Part shown: one piece after another, positions 7,625 to 16,637 of the stretch
How positions within the stretch are numbered: position 1 is the first letter of the stretch
Layout of the letters: the number at the start of each line of letters is the position of its first letter
Assembly: GCA_937992195.1 (NCBI GenBank)
Contig: CALKKV010000022.1
Coordinates: 1 to 64,000 of the forward strand
Reading direction: 5' to 3'
Origin: an uncultured Gammaproteobacteria bacterium
Lineage (GTDB): Bacteria; Pseudomonadota; Gammaproteobacteria; Arenicellales; Poriferihabitantaceae
DNA length: 64,000 nucleotides
Notes under the pieces: model-generated
The model's database searches: none
Seen by the model: only the letters and a program-made list of their open reading frames with translations
What the model was told of the DNA's origin: nothing
Position numbers and translations under genes: made by a program

Positions 7625-10087
7625 ATGATTATATTTTTGCTTCTGCTTGCGGCGTTAATTGTCGCGTTTTCTGCCCTCAATATGTCGGTGCAAACCTGGT
7701 TGCTGGTAGCGAGTGTTGTGATGGCTATTGGAGTCATAACCGGCGTCAGCAATGTGTTGCTTTCTCTAATTGTATTGGCGGTAACGCTCACGTTGCTTGT
7801 GGTGCTGTTCTATGCACCGGGATTAAGAAAGAAGCTGATCACCGGCCCGCTCTATAAAATGGTCAAGCGCACCATGCCGCCTATCTCGCAGACCGAGCAG
7901 GAGGCAATTGATGCCGGTAGCGTTTGGTGGGATGCCGAGTTGTTTGCCGGAAAACCAGACTGGGACAAACTGATGTCTCAGCCAAAGCCCGAACTTAATG
8001 CCGAAGAACAGGCGTTTATTGATGGCCCGGTTGAAGAGCTATGCGCGATGTCTGATGACTGGGATATCAGCTATAACCGCAATGACCTGCCGCCAGAAGT
8101 TTGGCAATACATCAAAGACGAACGTTTCTTTGCGCTCAATGCCTCTAAAGATTTTGGCGGTTTGGGTTTTAGCGCCTACGGGCAATCATGTATCGTGCAA
8201 AAGCTCGCCACGCGCAGTGGAACTACGGCGGTAACCGTTATGGTGCCCAATTCTCTTGGTCCTGCTGAGCTCCTCTATCACTATGGAACTGATGAGCAAA
8301 AAGATTACTACCTTCCGCGTCTCGCTGTAGGAAAAGAAGTTCCTTGTTTTGGCTTAACCAACCCGTGGGCTGGCTCTGATGCGGGTGGTATGCCGGATAG
8401 TGGAGTGGTTTGTAAACAGATGTTTGAGGGTCAGGAAACTCTTGGATTCCGTGTCAATTGGGAAAAGCGTTACATCACATTGGGCCCGATATCTACGCTG
8501 CTCGGACTAGCGTTTAAAGCTTATGATCCGGACAAACTACTTGGTGAAGAATATGATTTGGGGATTACCTGTGTGCTGATTCCTACCGATACCGATGGGG
8601 TCACCATTGGCACACGGCATTTACCGTTAAATGCTTCTTTTCAAAATGGACCGAATTGGGGAAAAGATGTTTTTGTGCCAATGGACTGGGTGATAGGCGG
8701 TCAGGATCAGATTGGAAATGGCTGGAAAATGTTGATGGAATCGCTAGCGGCTGGGCGCGGAATCTCGTTGCCCGCTGCAGGAGCAGGCGCCGCAAAACTC
8801 GCGACTCGTACCAGCGGCGCATACGCCCGGATCCGTGAGCAGTTTGGCGTTGAAATTGGCAAGTTTGAAGGAATCGAAGAGGCGCTAGCGCGAATAGGCG
8901 GATTGACCTATCTGCTAGATGCAGGAAGAATTGTGGTGACAACCGCGCTTGGAATTGGAGAAAAGCCTGCAATTATCTCTGCAATTGTCAAACAACAATG
9001 TACAGATCTGTCGCGGATCGTGGTTAACCATGCAATGGATTTACACGGCGGCAAGGCAATATGTATGGGGCCTGGGAACTATCTCGCGCGTGCTTATCAA
9101 CAAATCCCAATTGGAATCACTGTTGAGGGCGCAAATATTCTGACCAGAAGCCTCATTATTTTCGGTCAAGGCGCGATGCGCTGTCATCCTTATTTACTGA
9201 AAGAAGTGCATGCGGTTAATAATGAAGATACGGAGCAAGGCAAACGTGATTTTGACTCGACCATGGCTGATCATATTAAATATGTTATCGGTAACTGTTT
9301 GCGATCCATAGCGTTTGGTGTCAGTCGTGGTTACCTGGCGAGCGGCACTGGCAGTGGCGTAATTAATCGTTATAGCCGTCAGATAGATCACCTCAGCGCT
9401 TCGTTTGCCTGGGTGTCAGATATTACTTTGATGATTTTGGGCGGCGCATTAAAACGCAAAGAAATGTTGTCGGGCCGTTTTGCGGATGTCTTGAGTAATT
9501 TATATCTCGCGTCTTCGGCATTGAAAAGATTCAAAGACAATGGAGAAGATATCAAAGAGCAGCCGCTTGTTGATTGGGCTTGTCAGTATTCACTGTATCA
9601 AGCACAAGATGCTTTAGACGGCATTTTGCGTAACTTCCCAATGCCGTTTGTCGGGCCGATCTTGCGTGCTACTGTTTTCCCGACCGGGCGTTATATTCAT
9701 CTGCCTGATGACAAGTTGAACCAGGCGGTGGCAGAGCTGATACAAGAGCCAGGTGCGGTGCGAGATCGCCTCACTGAAGACGTATTCTTGTCTGATCGTC
9801 CCGATGAAATTACGGCTCAGCTTGAGGAAGCGTTAACCCTGTCTATTGAATCTTATGATTTGCGCAAACGGTTGAAAAAAGCAGGGCATCAGCAAGACGC
9901 AGATGTTGGGTTTGAAGACTGGTTGAAGGCATTGCAAAGTGATCAGGTGATCACAAAAGAGGAAGCTGATTTGTTAAGCCGAACCAGAGAAATTACGAAA
10001 AGCGTTATCGACGTTGATGATTTTTCTCAAGAAATCGCTGGAGCAAAATCGGAAACAGGCAGACCTGCTGTGAGGGGAGCAGCATAG
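7625..10087 (+). CDS. fadE: Acyl-CoA dehydrogenase FadE
   Basis: An 820-residue acyl-CoA dehydrogenase of the long FadE type (E. coli 814), which makes the trans-2 double bond in the first step of fatty acid beta-oxidation and passes electrons to ETF. The first ~75 residues hold two or three hydrophobic helices, as in FadE, anchoring it at the inner membrane. The flavin domain follows, with 'GLTNPWAGSDAGGMPDSG', 'ITLGPISTLLGLAFKAYDP' and the FadE-specific 'TVEGANILTRSLIIFGQGA'. A DUF1974-like C-terminal region completes it. AGAGAGAC precedes the ATG. The stop TAG shares a base with the GTG of the next gene, an acyl-CoA ligase supplying its substrate. Confidence 0.96.
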   Translation: MIIFLLLLAALIVAFSALNMSVQTWLLVASVVMAIGVITGVSNVLLSLIVLAVTLTLLVVLFYAPGLRKKLITGPLYKMVKRTMPPISQTEQEAIDAGSVWWDAELFAGKPDWDKLMSQPKPELNAEEQAFIDGPVEELCAMSDDWDISYNRNDLPPEVWQYIKDERFFALNASKDFGGLGFSAYGQSCIVQKLATRSGTTAVTVMVPNSLGPAELLYHYGTDEQKDYYLPRLAVGKEVPCFGLTNPWAGSDAGGMPDSGVVCKQMFEGQETLGFRVNWEKRYITLGPISTLLGLAFKAYDPDKLLGEEYDLGITCVLIPTDTDGVTIGTRHLPLNASFQNGPNWGKDVFVPMDWVIGGQDQIGNGWKMLMESLAAGRGISLPAAGAGAAKLATRTSGAYARIREQFGVEIGKFEGIEEALARIGGLTYLLDAGRIVVTTALGIGEKPAIISAIVKQQCTDLSRIVVNHAMDLHGGKAICMGPGNYLARAYQQIPIGITVEGANILTRSLIIFGQGAMRCHPYLLKEVHAVNNEDTEQGKRDFDSTMADHIKYVIGNCLRSIAFGVSRGYLASGTGSGVINRYSRQIDHLSASFAWVSDITLMILGGALKRKEMLSGRFADVLSNLYLASSALKRFKDNGEDIKEQPLVDWACQYSLYQAQDALDGILRNFPMPFVGPILRATVFPTGRYIHLPDDKLNQAVAELIQEPGAVRDRLTEDVFLSDRPDEITAQLEEALTLSIESYDLRKRLKKAGHQQDADVGFEDWLKALQSDQVITKEEADLLSRTREITKSVIDVDDFSQEIAGAKSETGRPAVRGAA

Positions 10088-11955
10088 TGGCCGACTTCAA
10101 GAACGCCTCTATTTATCCGCAGAATGCCCTGCAAAAAGACCAGGGTAAGCTGGATATTATCGATCCCACAGCTTTTGGTAGTATCTCTGAGCTGTTCGTT
10201 GAGCGAGTAAAACGTACTCCGGATGCGGATGCTTATCTTGAATATAAAGATGCGCAATGGAAGACACGAAAGTGGTCCGATATCGGGGCGGATATAGCGA
10301 AGTGGAGAGCCGCCTTTGAATCGGAGAAACTGGAACTCGGCGAACGCGTGGCTATTCGTCTGCGAAATTGCATTGAATGGGTTTTATTTGACCAGGGTGC
10401 AATGTCTTCTGGGCATGTTGTTGTGCCGGTATATGCAGAAGATCGCGCGGATAATATTGCGTACATTCTTGATCAAACCTGTGCACGTGTTTTTCTGGTC
10501 GATACCTATGAGGACTGGATTACCATAGCGAACGAATCCGAATCATCGCTTGATTTTTTGCGCCGTGTGATTGTTTTATCGGGTGCGCTACCTGGAGACA
10601 ATACTGATGAAAGGGTTGTTTCTTTGGAGCGTTGGCTGAGTCCGTTTAGCGATCAAAATCTGAAGCTTGAAGCACCCGCGCTGCCGCTAGATAATGGGCT
10701 GGCGACGATTGTGTTTACTTCGGGTACTACCGGTAAACCTAAAGGTGTAATGTTGTCTCACCAAAATATCTTGTCCAATGCTTATTCAGGGCTGCAAAGT
10801 GTTTTGGTTTATCCCAGCGACAGAATGCTGTCTTTCTTACCGTTATCGCATATGTTTGAGCGCACCATCGGATGCTATCTAAACGTTATGGCGGGCTCCA
10901 GTGTTGCTTTCAATCGATCCATTCCAGAGTTAATTGACGATATGGCGATGGTCAAGCCGACGGTTTTGATTACTGTGCCGAGAATATTCGAAAAAGCATA
11001 TGGTGCGATCAAAACTCAATTGGATGAAGGCTCGGCAATTAAGCGTTGGCTGTTTAACACTGCAGTAGATCTGGGCTGGCAAAAGTTTCAGTCAGAGCAG
11101 GGTCGTGGATCTTCGGGTCTTGGGCAACTGTTGCTGCCAATTCTGGATAAGCTGGTTGGTGGAAAGGTGCGTCAGCGATTCGGTGGCAAACTGCGTTTTG
11201 TCATCAGTGGTGGTGCACCATTATCCGGAAAAATATCTCGCGTATTTGTTGGTCTAGGGATCGATATATTGCAGGGTTATGGATTAACTGAATCCGGTCC
11301 GGTACTGACGGTGAATACTCTGGAAAAGAACAAGCCTGACAGTATTGGATTACCGTTGATTGGCACCGAGTTAAGAATAGCAGAAACCGGTGAGTTACAG
11401 GCAAAAGGTCCTGGAGTGATGCTGGGGTATTGGCAAAACCCTGAAGCGACTAGTGAAACCATGACCGATGACGGTTGGTTGATGACCGGCGACGTAGCAA
11501 CGATTTCGACCAATGGATTTATCGCGATCACCGGCAGAATAAAAGAGATAATTGTGCTTGCGACTGGAGAGAAAGTACCTCCTTCAGATATGGAAGCTGC
11601 GATTTGTGATGATCCCTTGTTTGAACAAGCCATGGTAATGGGAGAGGGACGAAGCTATCTGTCGGCGATTATTGTGGTGGATCCAACGATGTGGGACCGA
11701 GTTGCCGTTGCCGCCGGTTTTAGTAAAAGTAGTGAGCAAGACTTTACTTCAGAAAAAGTGCGGGAATGGGCAACCAAACGCGTGGCACAACTGGTAGATG
11801 ATTTCCCAGGGTATGCCAATATCTATAAAGTGTGTTTAACCCTTGATCCATGGACAGTGGAGGAAGGTATTCTTACACCAACCATGAAACTGAAACGTCC
11901 GGTTATTCGCCAATTGTTTGCCGAGCACATTGCCGAAATGTATGAAGGGCATTAA
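10087..11955 (+). CDS. Long-chain fatty acid--CoA ligase (AMP-forming)
   Basis: A 622-residue ANL-superfamily enzyme that activates fatty acids to acyl-CoA with ATP. The P-loop 'TSGTTGKPKGVMLSHQN' is near residue 215, the A5 motif is 'GYGLTESGP' and the A7/A8 hinge is 'TGDVATI...GRIKEIIVLATGEKV'. The C-terminal lysine region 'LTPTMKLKRP' is present. The size and the long linker class it with long-chain acyl-CoA synthetases of the FAA1/FadD15 style rather than E. coli FadD. It starts with GTG overlapping the fadE stop by one base, so ligase and dehydrogenase are made together; they form a minimal beta-oxidation entry operon. Confidence 0.94.
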   Translation: MADFKNASIYPQNALQKDQGKLDIIDPTAFGSISELFVERVKRTPDADAYLEYKDAQWKTRKWSDIGADIAKWRAAFESEKLELGERVAIRLRNCIEWVLFDQGAMSSGHVVVPVYAEDRADNIAYILDQTCARVFLVDTYEDWITIANESESSLDFLRRVIVLSGALPGDNTDERVVSLERWLSPFSDQNLKLEAPALPLDNGLATIVFTSGTTGKPKGVMLSHQNILSNAYSGLQSVLVYPSDRMLSFLPLSHMFERTIGCYLNVMAGSSVAFNRSIPELIDDMAMVKPTVLITVPRIFEKAYGAIKTQLDEGSAIKRWLFNTAVDLGWQKFQSEQGRGSSGLGQLLLPILDKLVGGKVRQRFGGKLRFVISGGAPLSGKISRVFVGLGIDILQGYGLTESGPVLTVNTLEKNKPDSIGLPLIGTELRIAETGELQAKGPGVMLGYWQNPEATSETMTDDGWLMTGDVATISTNGFIAITGRIKEIIVLATGEKVPPSDMEAAICDDPLFEQAMVMGEGRSYLSAIIVVDPTMWDRVAVAAGFSKSSEQDFTSEKVREWATKRVAQLVDDFPGYANIYKVCLTLDPWTVEEGILTPTMKLKRPVIRQLFAEHIAEMYEGH

Positions 11956-12137
11956 ACTGGTTTTGTATAACGCGGCTTATGCAGTTTTAATCTAATATTG
12001 ATTATCAATCGATCACCTTTCGGCAGAAAAATGAGAAGGTTGTTGATTGCGTAGCCATGGCAGCGCGTGCAGAATAGACGATCGTTTTAAGTCTACCGTC
12101 AGATGTCCCTGTTTCTATTGTTTCCGTATCGACTGTA

Positions 12138-12854
12138 ATGCAGGGCATATCCCCGAATAAAAATGGCTTTGCCGAAAGCGGCTGGATTGGTGTCCGCGAG
12201 TCATTACCATTTTGCATTTCTACCTCGTTGTTTGGTGTTTTATTTGGTGTAGCTGCAGTCGCAAGCGGATTCTCCGTTGCGATGAGCCTTGTTATGAGTG
12301 GTGCTACTTTTAGTGCCACTGCGCAGTTTGCAGCGCTGCAGTTGTGGGTTCATCCGTTACCGCTTGGATCCATTTTGTTGTCAGTTTTTCTTGTCAGTAG
12401 TCGCAATATCTTGCTTGGTTTATCTGTGAGTAACTATATGGATGGCAATTCTTTACTCGCTCGATTTTTGTGTTTAGGACTGCTATCTGATCCGGCGGTA
12501 GTGATGATTTTGCGTGAAAAGCGTTCAATTAATAATTTGGGATACGCATTTGGGTATGGCGCTGCACTGTGGTGTAGTTGGATGATTTCAGTTTGGTTGG
12601 GATTTACATTTTCTAACTTATTTGTCGAAGCGAATCTGAATGCGTTGAGTTTTGCTGGTCCTTTAGTTATGGCAACGATGATGATGTTGTTTATAAAAAG
12701 CGGCAGAGGACAGGTTGGCTGTTGGGCTGTTTCTGGGCTGGTTGCTCTCGGTATGGCGCTTTTGGATTTTCAACCGTATATCATTCTTCCGACTGCCGTT
12801 ATTGCGGGCGTGATTCTGGTTTTAATTCAGTTTGAAATGCGAAAGGTCAAATGA
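12138..12854 (+). CDS. azlC: AzlC family branched-chain amino acid exporter, large subunit
   Basis: A 238-residue membrane protein of the AzlC family, which with AzlD exports branched-chain amino acids or analogues. About six or seven hydrophobic segments can be followed; the N-terminal 'RESLPFCISTSLFGVLFG' and 'SGATFSATAQFAALQLW' are family landmarks. No good ribosome binding site precedes the ATG at 12138, so the exact start is uncertain. The stop overlaps the azlD start codon in ATGA, the usual arrangement for this pair. The gene lies 180 bases after the ligase gene and probably has its own promoter. Confidence 0.9.
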   Translation: MQGISPNKNGFAESGWIGVRESLPFCISTSLFGVLFGVAAVASGFSVAMSLVMSGATFSATAQFAALQLWVHPLPLGSILLSVFLVSSRNILLGLSVSNYMDGNSLLARFLCLGLLSDPAVVMILREKRSINNLGYAFGYGAALWCSWMISVWLGFTFSNLFVEANLNALSFAGPLVMATMMMLFIKSGRGQVGCWAVSGLVALGMALLDFQPYIILPTAVIAGVILVLIQFEMRKVK

Positions 12855-13177
12855 ACAAGCTGGCAGACGTCGGCGTCGTCCTGCTGCTTATTGCTGTTGT
12901 TGTCTATTTGACGAGAATTTCAGGTTATTTTCTCGGCCAACGGCTTCGCCATATTGGTAGATTGCGTCCGGTGTTGGAGGTGTTGCCAGGTTGTGCAATG
13001 ATGGCGCTTATTGTGCCTGCGGTGGTGCATGGATCGTTAGTAGAGTTTACGGCTTTGGTGTTTGTTATTACAGTTATGTGGCGTCAGGATAATATTGTGT
13101 TCGCGACATTTGGCGGTATAGTAATCTTGTTTATTGGTGAGCCAGCGTTTGTCTGGATGCAATCGAATTTTTCCTAA
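12851..13177 (+). CDS. azlD: AzlD family branched-chain amino acid exporter, small subunit
   Basis: A 108-residue protein with about four membrane segments, the small partner of AzlC. 'YLTRISGYFLGQRL' is the characteristic N-terminal segment, and the remainder is hydrophobic with 'MWRQDNIVFATFGGIV'. Translation is coupled to azlC by a four-base overlap. A DMT permease follows 11 bases later, suggesting a three-gene efflux operon. Confidence 0.9.
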   Translation: MNKLADVGVVLLLIAVVVYLTRISGYFLGQRLRHIGRLRPVLEVLPGCAMMALIVPAVVHGSLVEFTALVFVITVMWRQDNIVFATFGGIVILFIGEPAFVWMQSNFS

Positions 13178-13188
13178 GGGAACGCTTA

Positions 13189-14091
13189 ATGTTTAATGCT
13201 GGATCGGCAAATCGCGCTTACCTGCTACTTGTCATTACCACGCTATGTTGGGGAGGAAATGCTGTTTTTGGTCGGCTGGCGGTGGGAGAGATTTCTCCAA
13301 TGCTGGTGGTTGCGTTGAGATGGGCTGGAGCCGTTTTATTGTTGCTGATGTTTGCCAGAAAAAAACTGGTTCGCGATTGGCCGATCTTAAAACCCAGAGT
13401 GTTGTATTTGTCTACCATGGGGGCGATAGGATTTACGATCTTTAATGCTTTGTTCTACGCGGCTGCGCATAGTACGACAGCATTAAATATTGGCATTATC
13501 CAGGGTGGGATCCCTGTGTTCGTCTTACTTGGAATGTTTCTATTCTATCGAATCACTATTACTTACCTGCAGATGCTCGGCGTTTTAATCACGCTTACAG
13601 GTGTGCTGCTGGTTGCAAGTAGCGGAAACCCGATGGTTTTATTGCAATCGGATATCAACAAAGGGGATTTGTTAATGCTAATCGCTTGCTTTTGTTATGG
13701 CGCTTATGCGGTTGGACTGCGTGAAAAACCGGATGCTTCTGCGATGGCGATTTTTACCCTTATGGCCATTGCAGCGCTGATCACTTCACTTCCTTTTGTT
13801 GCGGTTGAATATTTCTCGGGGCAATTTCAAGGGCCAACGACGAAGGGCTGGTTTATCATCGGTCTGATTACCCTGTTTCCATCTTTTATTGCCCAACTTT
13901 GTTTTATACAGGGTGTTGCCATTCTCGGCCCAGGAAGGGCGGGGGTGTTTGTGAATTTGGTGCCGGTATTTGCTTCAATATTTGCAGTAATCCTTCTTGA
14001 TGAACATTTTCGGAATTACCATGCCTTGTCACTTGCCCTCGTATTGGGCGGTATCTGGCTTTCGGAAAAATTCAAACGTGTAGAGTCATAG
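13189..14091 (+). CDS. EamA/DMT superfamily permease
   Basis: A 300-residue inner-membrane protein with two tandem EamA repeats (about residues 10-140 and 155-295), ten predicted membrane helices in total. 'TTLCWGGNAVFGRLAVGEISP' is the typical first-repeat motif (split here across a loop), and 'RAGVFVNLVPVFASIFAVILLDE' marks the second. Members move amino acids, nucleosides or other metabolites; the substrate is not predictable, though its place after azlCD suggests amino acid efflux. GGGAA precedes the ATG. It converges on oxyR with a 30-base gap. Confidence 0.88.
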   Translation: MFNAGSANRAYLLLVITTLCWGGNAVFGRLAVGEISPMLVVALRWAGAVLLLLMFARKKLVRDWPILKPRVLYLSTMGAIGFTIFNALFYAAAHSTTALNIGIIQGGIPVFVLLGMFLFYRITITYLQMLGVLITLTGVLLVASSGNPMVLLQSDINKGDLLMLIACFCYGAYAVGLREKPDASAMAIFTLMAIAALITSLPFVAVEYFSGQFQGPTTKGWFIIGLITLFPSFIAQLCFIQGVAILGPGRAGVFVNLVPVFASIFAVILLDEHFRNYHALSLALVLGGIWLSEKFKRVES

Positions 14092-14121
14092 GTTTGTAAA
14101 TCCTTGTTTCTGATTGCCTAG

Positions 14122-15036
14122 CTATAACCTGCCGCTGGGTTGTCCCATTACACTGCGAACAACCCGCACGATTTCACGAATACAAGATATTCGCGGGTAC
14201 CCTTGTCTAAGTATTGCCGAGATTTGTCTTGTCGGACGCGGGCCGGAAAATCGTCTGTATTGAACTCCATCGTTCGGGATGTTTTTATCATCAAACGGAA
14301 TTGCCAGTTCTGGTATGAGAGTAATACCGACACCATTGGATACCATGTATCGCAAAGTCTCCAAACTGGTTGCGCGAAAACGTTGGTCCTCATCTGCGCC
14401 GGCAGCAAAACAATATTGCATGGTGTCATCGCGCAGACAATGACCGTCCTCCAGGGTCAGGACGTGTTGTCCTTGCAGGTCTGAGAGTTTAGTGGTTTTC
14501 TTAGTTTGCAGTGGATGGCCAGGCGGCGTTGCAAGCCAAAGCTCTTCCATAAATAAATCAAAGCGGTCAAAGGGTGCCATTTCGTCACGCCAGGGTAGCA
14601 CTAGAAGATCAAGTTCACCCCGATCCAGTTGTTTTAACAAGATTTGGGTTTGCTGCTCGTGCAAATAAAATCGAACGCTGGGTAGTGCGTCAGACAGAGC
14701 GTTCATGATCCTGGATAGTAAATAAGGCGCAACGGTAGGCACCAAACCCAGATGCATATCACCAGATAGCGGGTCCAGGAGAGCGGCGGCATGACGTTCA
14801 AAATCTTCGGCTTGGGAGAGTATATCCCGAGCTCTGGCGGCGAGCTGTTCTCCTGCCGGGGTCATCATGATGTGATGACGATTCCGCTCTACCAGGGTAA
14901 TACCAATATATTCTTCGAATTTTTTAAACTGGCCGCTGAGCGTAGGTTGACTAACAAAACATGCTTCTGCGGCATTGCTGAAATGGCGATGGGTATCAAT
15001 CGCTACGAGATACTGGAGGTCCTTTAAGGTGATCAT
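14122..15036 (-). CDS. oxyR: Hydrogen peroxide-sensing LysR regulator OxyR
   Basis: A 304-residue LysR-type regulator matching OxyR. The N-terminal winged helix is in residues 1-60, with 'HFSNAAEACFVSQPTLSGQ' as the helix-turn-helix. Both redox cysteines are present as C200 and C209 in 'LEDGHCLRDD...QYCFAAGADED', corresponding to C199 and C208 of E. coli, so it should form the activating disulfide. 'FRATSLETLRYMVSNG' is also diagnostic. It lies downstream of hspQ on the same strand with an 89-base gap. No katG, ahpC or dps is adjacent, so its targets are elsewhere or include trxB and gshB in this window (inference). Confidence 0.93.
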   Translation of the reverse strand: MITLKDLQYLVAIDTHRHFSNAAEACFVSQPTLSGQFKKFEEYIGITLVERNRHHIMMTPAGEQLAARARDILSQAEDFERHAAALLDPLSGDMHLGLVPTVAPYLLSRIMNALSDALPSVRFYLHEQQTQILLKQLDRGELDLLVLPWRDEMAPFDRFDLFMEELWLATPPGHPLQTKKTTKLSDLQGQHVLTLEDGHCLRDDTMQYCFAAGADEDQRFRATSLETLRYMVSNGVGITLIPELAIPFDDKNIPNDGVQYRRFSGPRPTRQISAILRQGYPRISCIREIVRVVRSVMGQPSGRL

Positions 15037-15125
15037 CTAATCACAATAGAGTAAAGGCCAATATTGTTATCAGACGGAAAAATATCGTATGACACCTGAG
15101 GGATCTGTGTAAAATTTTGGGCCAA

Positions 15126-15470
15126 TTAGTGGCCGCTAAAACTGATCGCGCGATATTGTCCCTGGTTATCCATTTCGAATACTTCTCCAATTTGGGGGTG
15201 TCTCAACGGTCCTCCTCGATGGTCTTCTAGCAGATTCTGTTCGGAGACATAAGCGATATATTCCGTTTGATCATTTTCCGCAAATAAATGATAAAAGGGC
15301 TGGTCCTTCACAGGACGCATATCAGCAGGAATGGATTCGTACCATTCATCGGTGTTGTCGAATACCGGGTCAACATCAAATACGACGCCACGGAAATCAT
15401 AAATGCGGTGTTTGACCACCTGACCAATTTGGAATTTAGCTGAACGAATCATTTCTGCCAGGTTTCCCAT
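15126..15470 (-). CDS. hspQ: HspQ, YccV-like heat shock protein
   Basis: A 114-residue protein of the HspQ/YccV family, with a compact beta domain. In enterobacteria HspQ is a heat-induced specificity factor for Lon and was first described as binding hemimethylated DNA. 'AKFQIGQVVKHRIYDFRGVVFDVDPVF' (two adjoining stretches) and 'QPFYHLFAENDQTEYIAYVSEQNL' carry the signature. Length is close to the 105 residues of E. coli. Its ATG is at 15470, and a 354-base non-coding region separates it from the divergent chromate gene. oxyR follows it and may share its transcript. Confidence 0.88.
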   Translation of the reverse strand: MGNLAEMIRSAKFQIGQVVKHRIYDFRGVVFDVDPVFDNTDEWYESIPADMRPVKDQPFYHLFAENDQTEYIAYVSEQNLLEDHRGGPLRHPQIGEVFEMDNQGQYRAISFSGH

Positions 15471-15824
15471 TTAAAACTGTAATGGATTTATTGTAGCATT
15501 TTGTTGAAACCGTCTCGACCGTCTCATTATGGCGCGGATTCAAGCATTCTGCTTAAGACCAAATTTCTCTGAAAAATCAGTATGTCTATCCACGACTAGC
15601 AGCTCGTTTATTGGATAAAGTCATCGCCGATTACAACAACGTTGTCTTTGCTATTCGTCGCTTTACAGAGACTCTACGGTTTCGATCTGATAATTCAGGT
15701 TGACACAGAAACCAGATTTGATGCACCATTAATTTATGGGGTAGCGATCGCCCCGTGAGGCGTAAGCTTAAGTTTCGCATCCGCTAATTACTTTCTCAAT
15801 CTTTAAGAAAAAGGAGGATGCGCT
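15471..15824. other. Gene-free stretch between hspQ and the chromate genes
   Basis: About 350 bases carrying the divergent promoters of hspQ and the chrB-like gene. On the plus strand 48 codons at 15557-15703 are open and read like protein ('YVYPRLAARLLDKVIADY'), but there is no start codon or ribosome binding site; it may be a gene remnant or chance. A TTGACA at 15700 lacks a well-spaced -10. The chrB-like start itself has a strong AAGGAGG at 15811-15817. Confidence 0.45.
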
Positions 15825-16637
15825 ATGCCATCACCAACTGAAATTACTTTTAGCCAGCTGTCTCGATTGTTGGGAACACCAACTGCGCCGATCCTGATCG
15901 ACGTGCGCATTGATGAAGATGTCGCACTTGACCCCCAGCTGATTCCCACTGCCCGCCGCTTTCGGTTTGATCAAATGGATGCATTGGCCCCGGGTCTGCT
16001 AGGTAAAAAAGCGGTTGTTTATTGTCAAAAAGGCAAGAAAATAAGTCAGGGAGCAGCTGCTGTCCTGCGTCATCACGGTATTGAAACAGAGACTCTTGAA
16101 GGCGGGCATTTTGCATGGCGAGATGCAGGTCTGCCATTGATACCAATTGAAGTTTTGCCATCTTTGAATTCGAATGCCCATAGCGTTTGGGTAACTCGAC
16201 ACCGTCCAAAAATTGATCGTATTGCTTGCCCCTGGTTAATAAGGAGGTTTGTTGATCCCGAAGCGCGTTTTTTATTTGTTGCCCCCGCCGAAGTATTAGC
16301 GGTTGCTGAGAAATTTAACGCCATCCCATTCGACACAGATGATTTGTTTTGGAGTCACCGTGGCGACAAATGTACCTTTGATACGATGGTCGATGAGTTT
16401 CGGCTGGAGCTTGCGCCGCTCAGGCATATGGCTGAAATTGTGCGTGGAGCGGATACAGGAGATTTAACGTTATCGCCACAATCAGCGGGGCTATTATCCA
16501 TTTCACTTGGTCTGTCTCGTATGTACCGTGACGATATAATGCAATTGGAGGAGAGCATGGGAGTCTATGACGCTCTTTACAGATGGTGTAGGGATGCGAC
16601 ATCTGAAACCCATGCCTGGCCTCACGGCAATGGATAA
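15825..16637 (+). CDS. Rhodanese-like / ChrB-type chromate resistance fusion protein
   Basis: A 270-residue protein in two parts. Residues 1-115 are a rhodanese-like domain with D26 in 'LIDVRIDED' and C67 in the active loop 'YCQKGKKISQGAA'. Residues 135-265 match the C-terminal domain of ChrB, with 'WVTRHRPKIDRIACPWLIRRFVD' (two halves) and 'HRGDKCTFDTM'. ChrB senses chromate and regulates chrA in characterised systems, but the DNA-binding N-terminus is replaced here by rhodanese, so the role is more likely enzymatic or sulfur-linked (inference). A strong AAGGAGG precedes the ATG. The chrA-like gene overlaps its end. Confidence 0.85.
   Translation: MPSPTEITFSQLSRLLGTPTAPILIDVRIDEDVALDPQLIPTARRFRFDQMDALAPGLLGKKAVVYCQKGKKISQGAAAVLRHHGIETETLEGGHFAWRDAGLPLIPIEVLPSLNSNAHSVWVTRHRPKIDRIACPWLIRRFVDPEARFLFVAPAEVLAVAEKFNAIPFDTDDLFWSHRGDKCTFDTMVDEFRLELAPLRHMAEIVRGADTGDLTLSPQSAGLLSISLGLSRMYRDDIMQLEESMGVYDALYRWCRDATSETHAWPHGNG

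Noticed and set aside
12005-12319. 104-codon leftward frame over the start of azlC
   Set aside because: It is a shadow of azlC, whose membrane segments and ATGA coupling to azlD are convincing.
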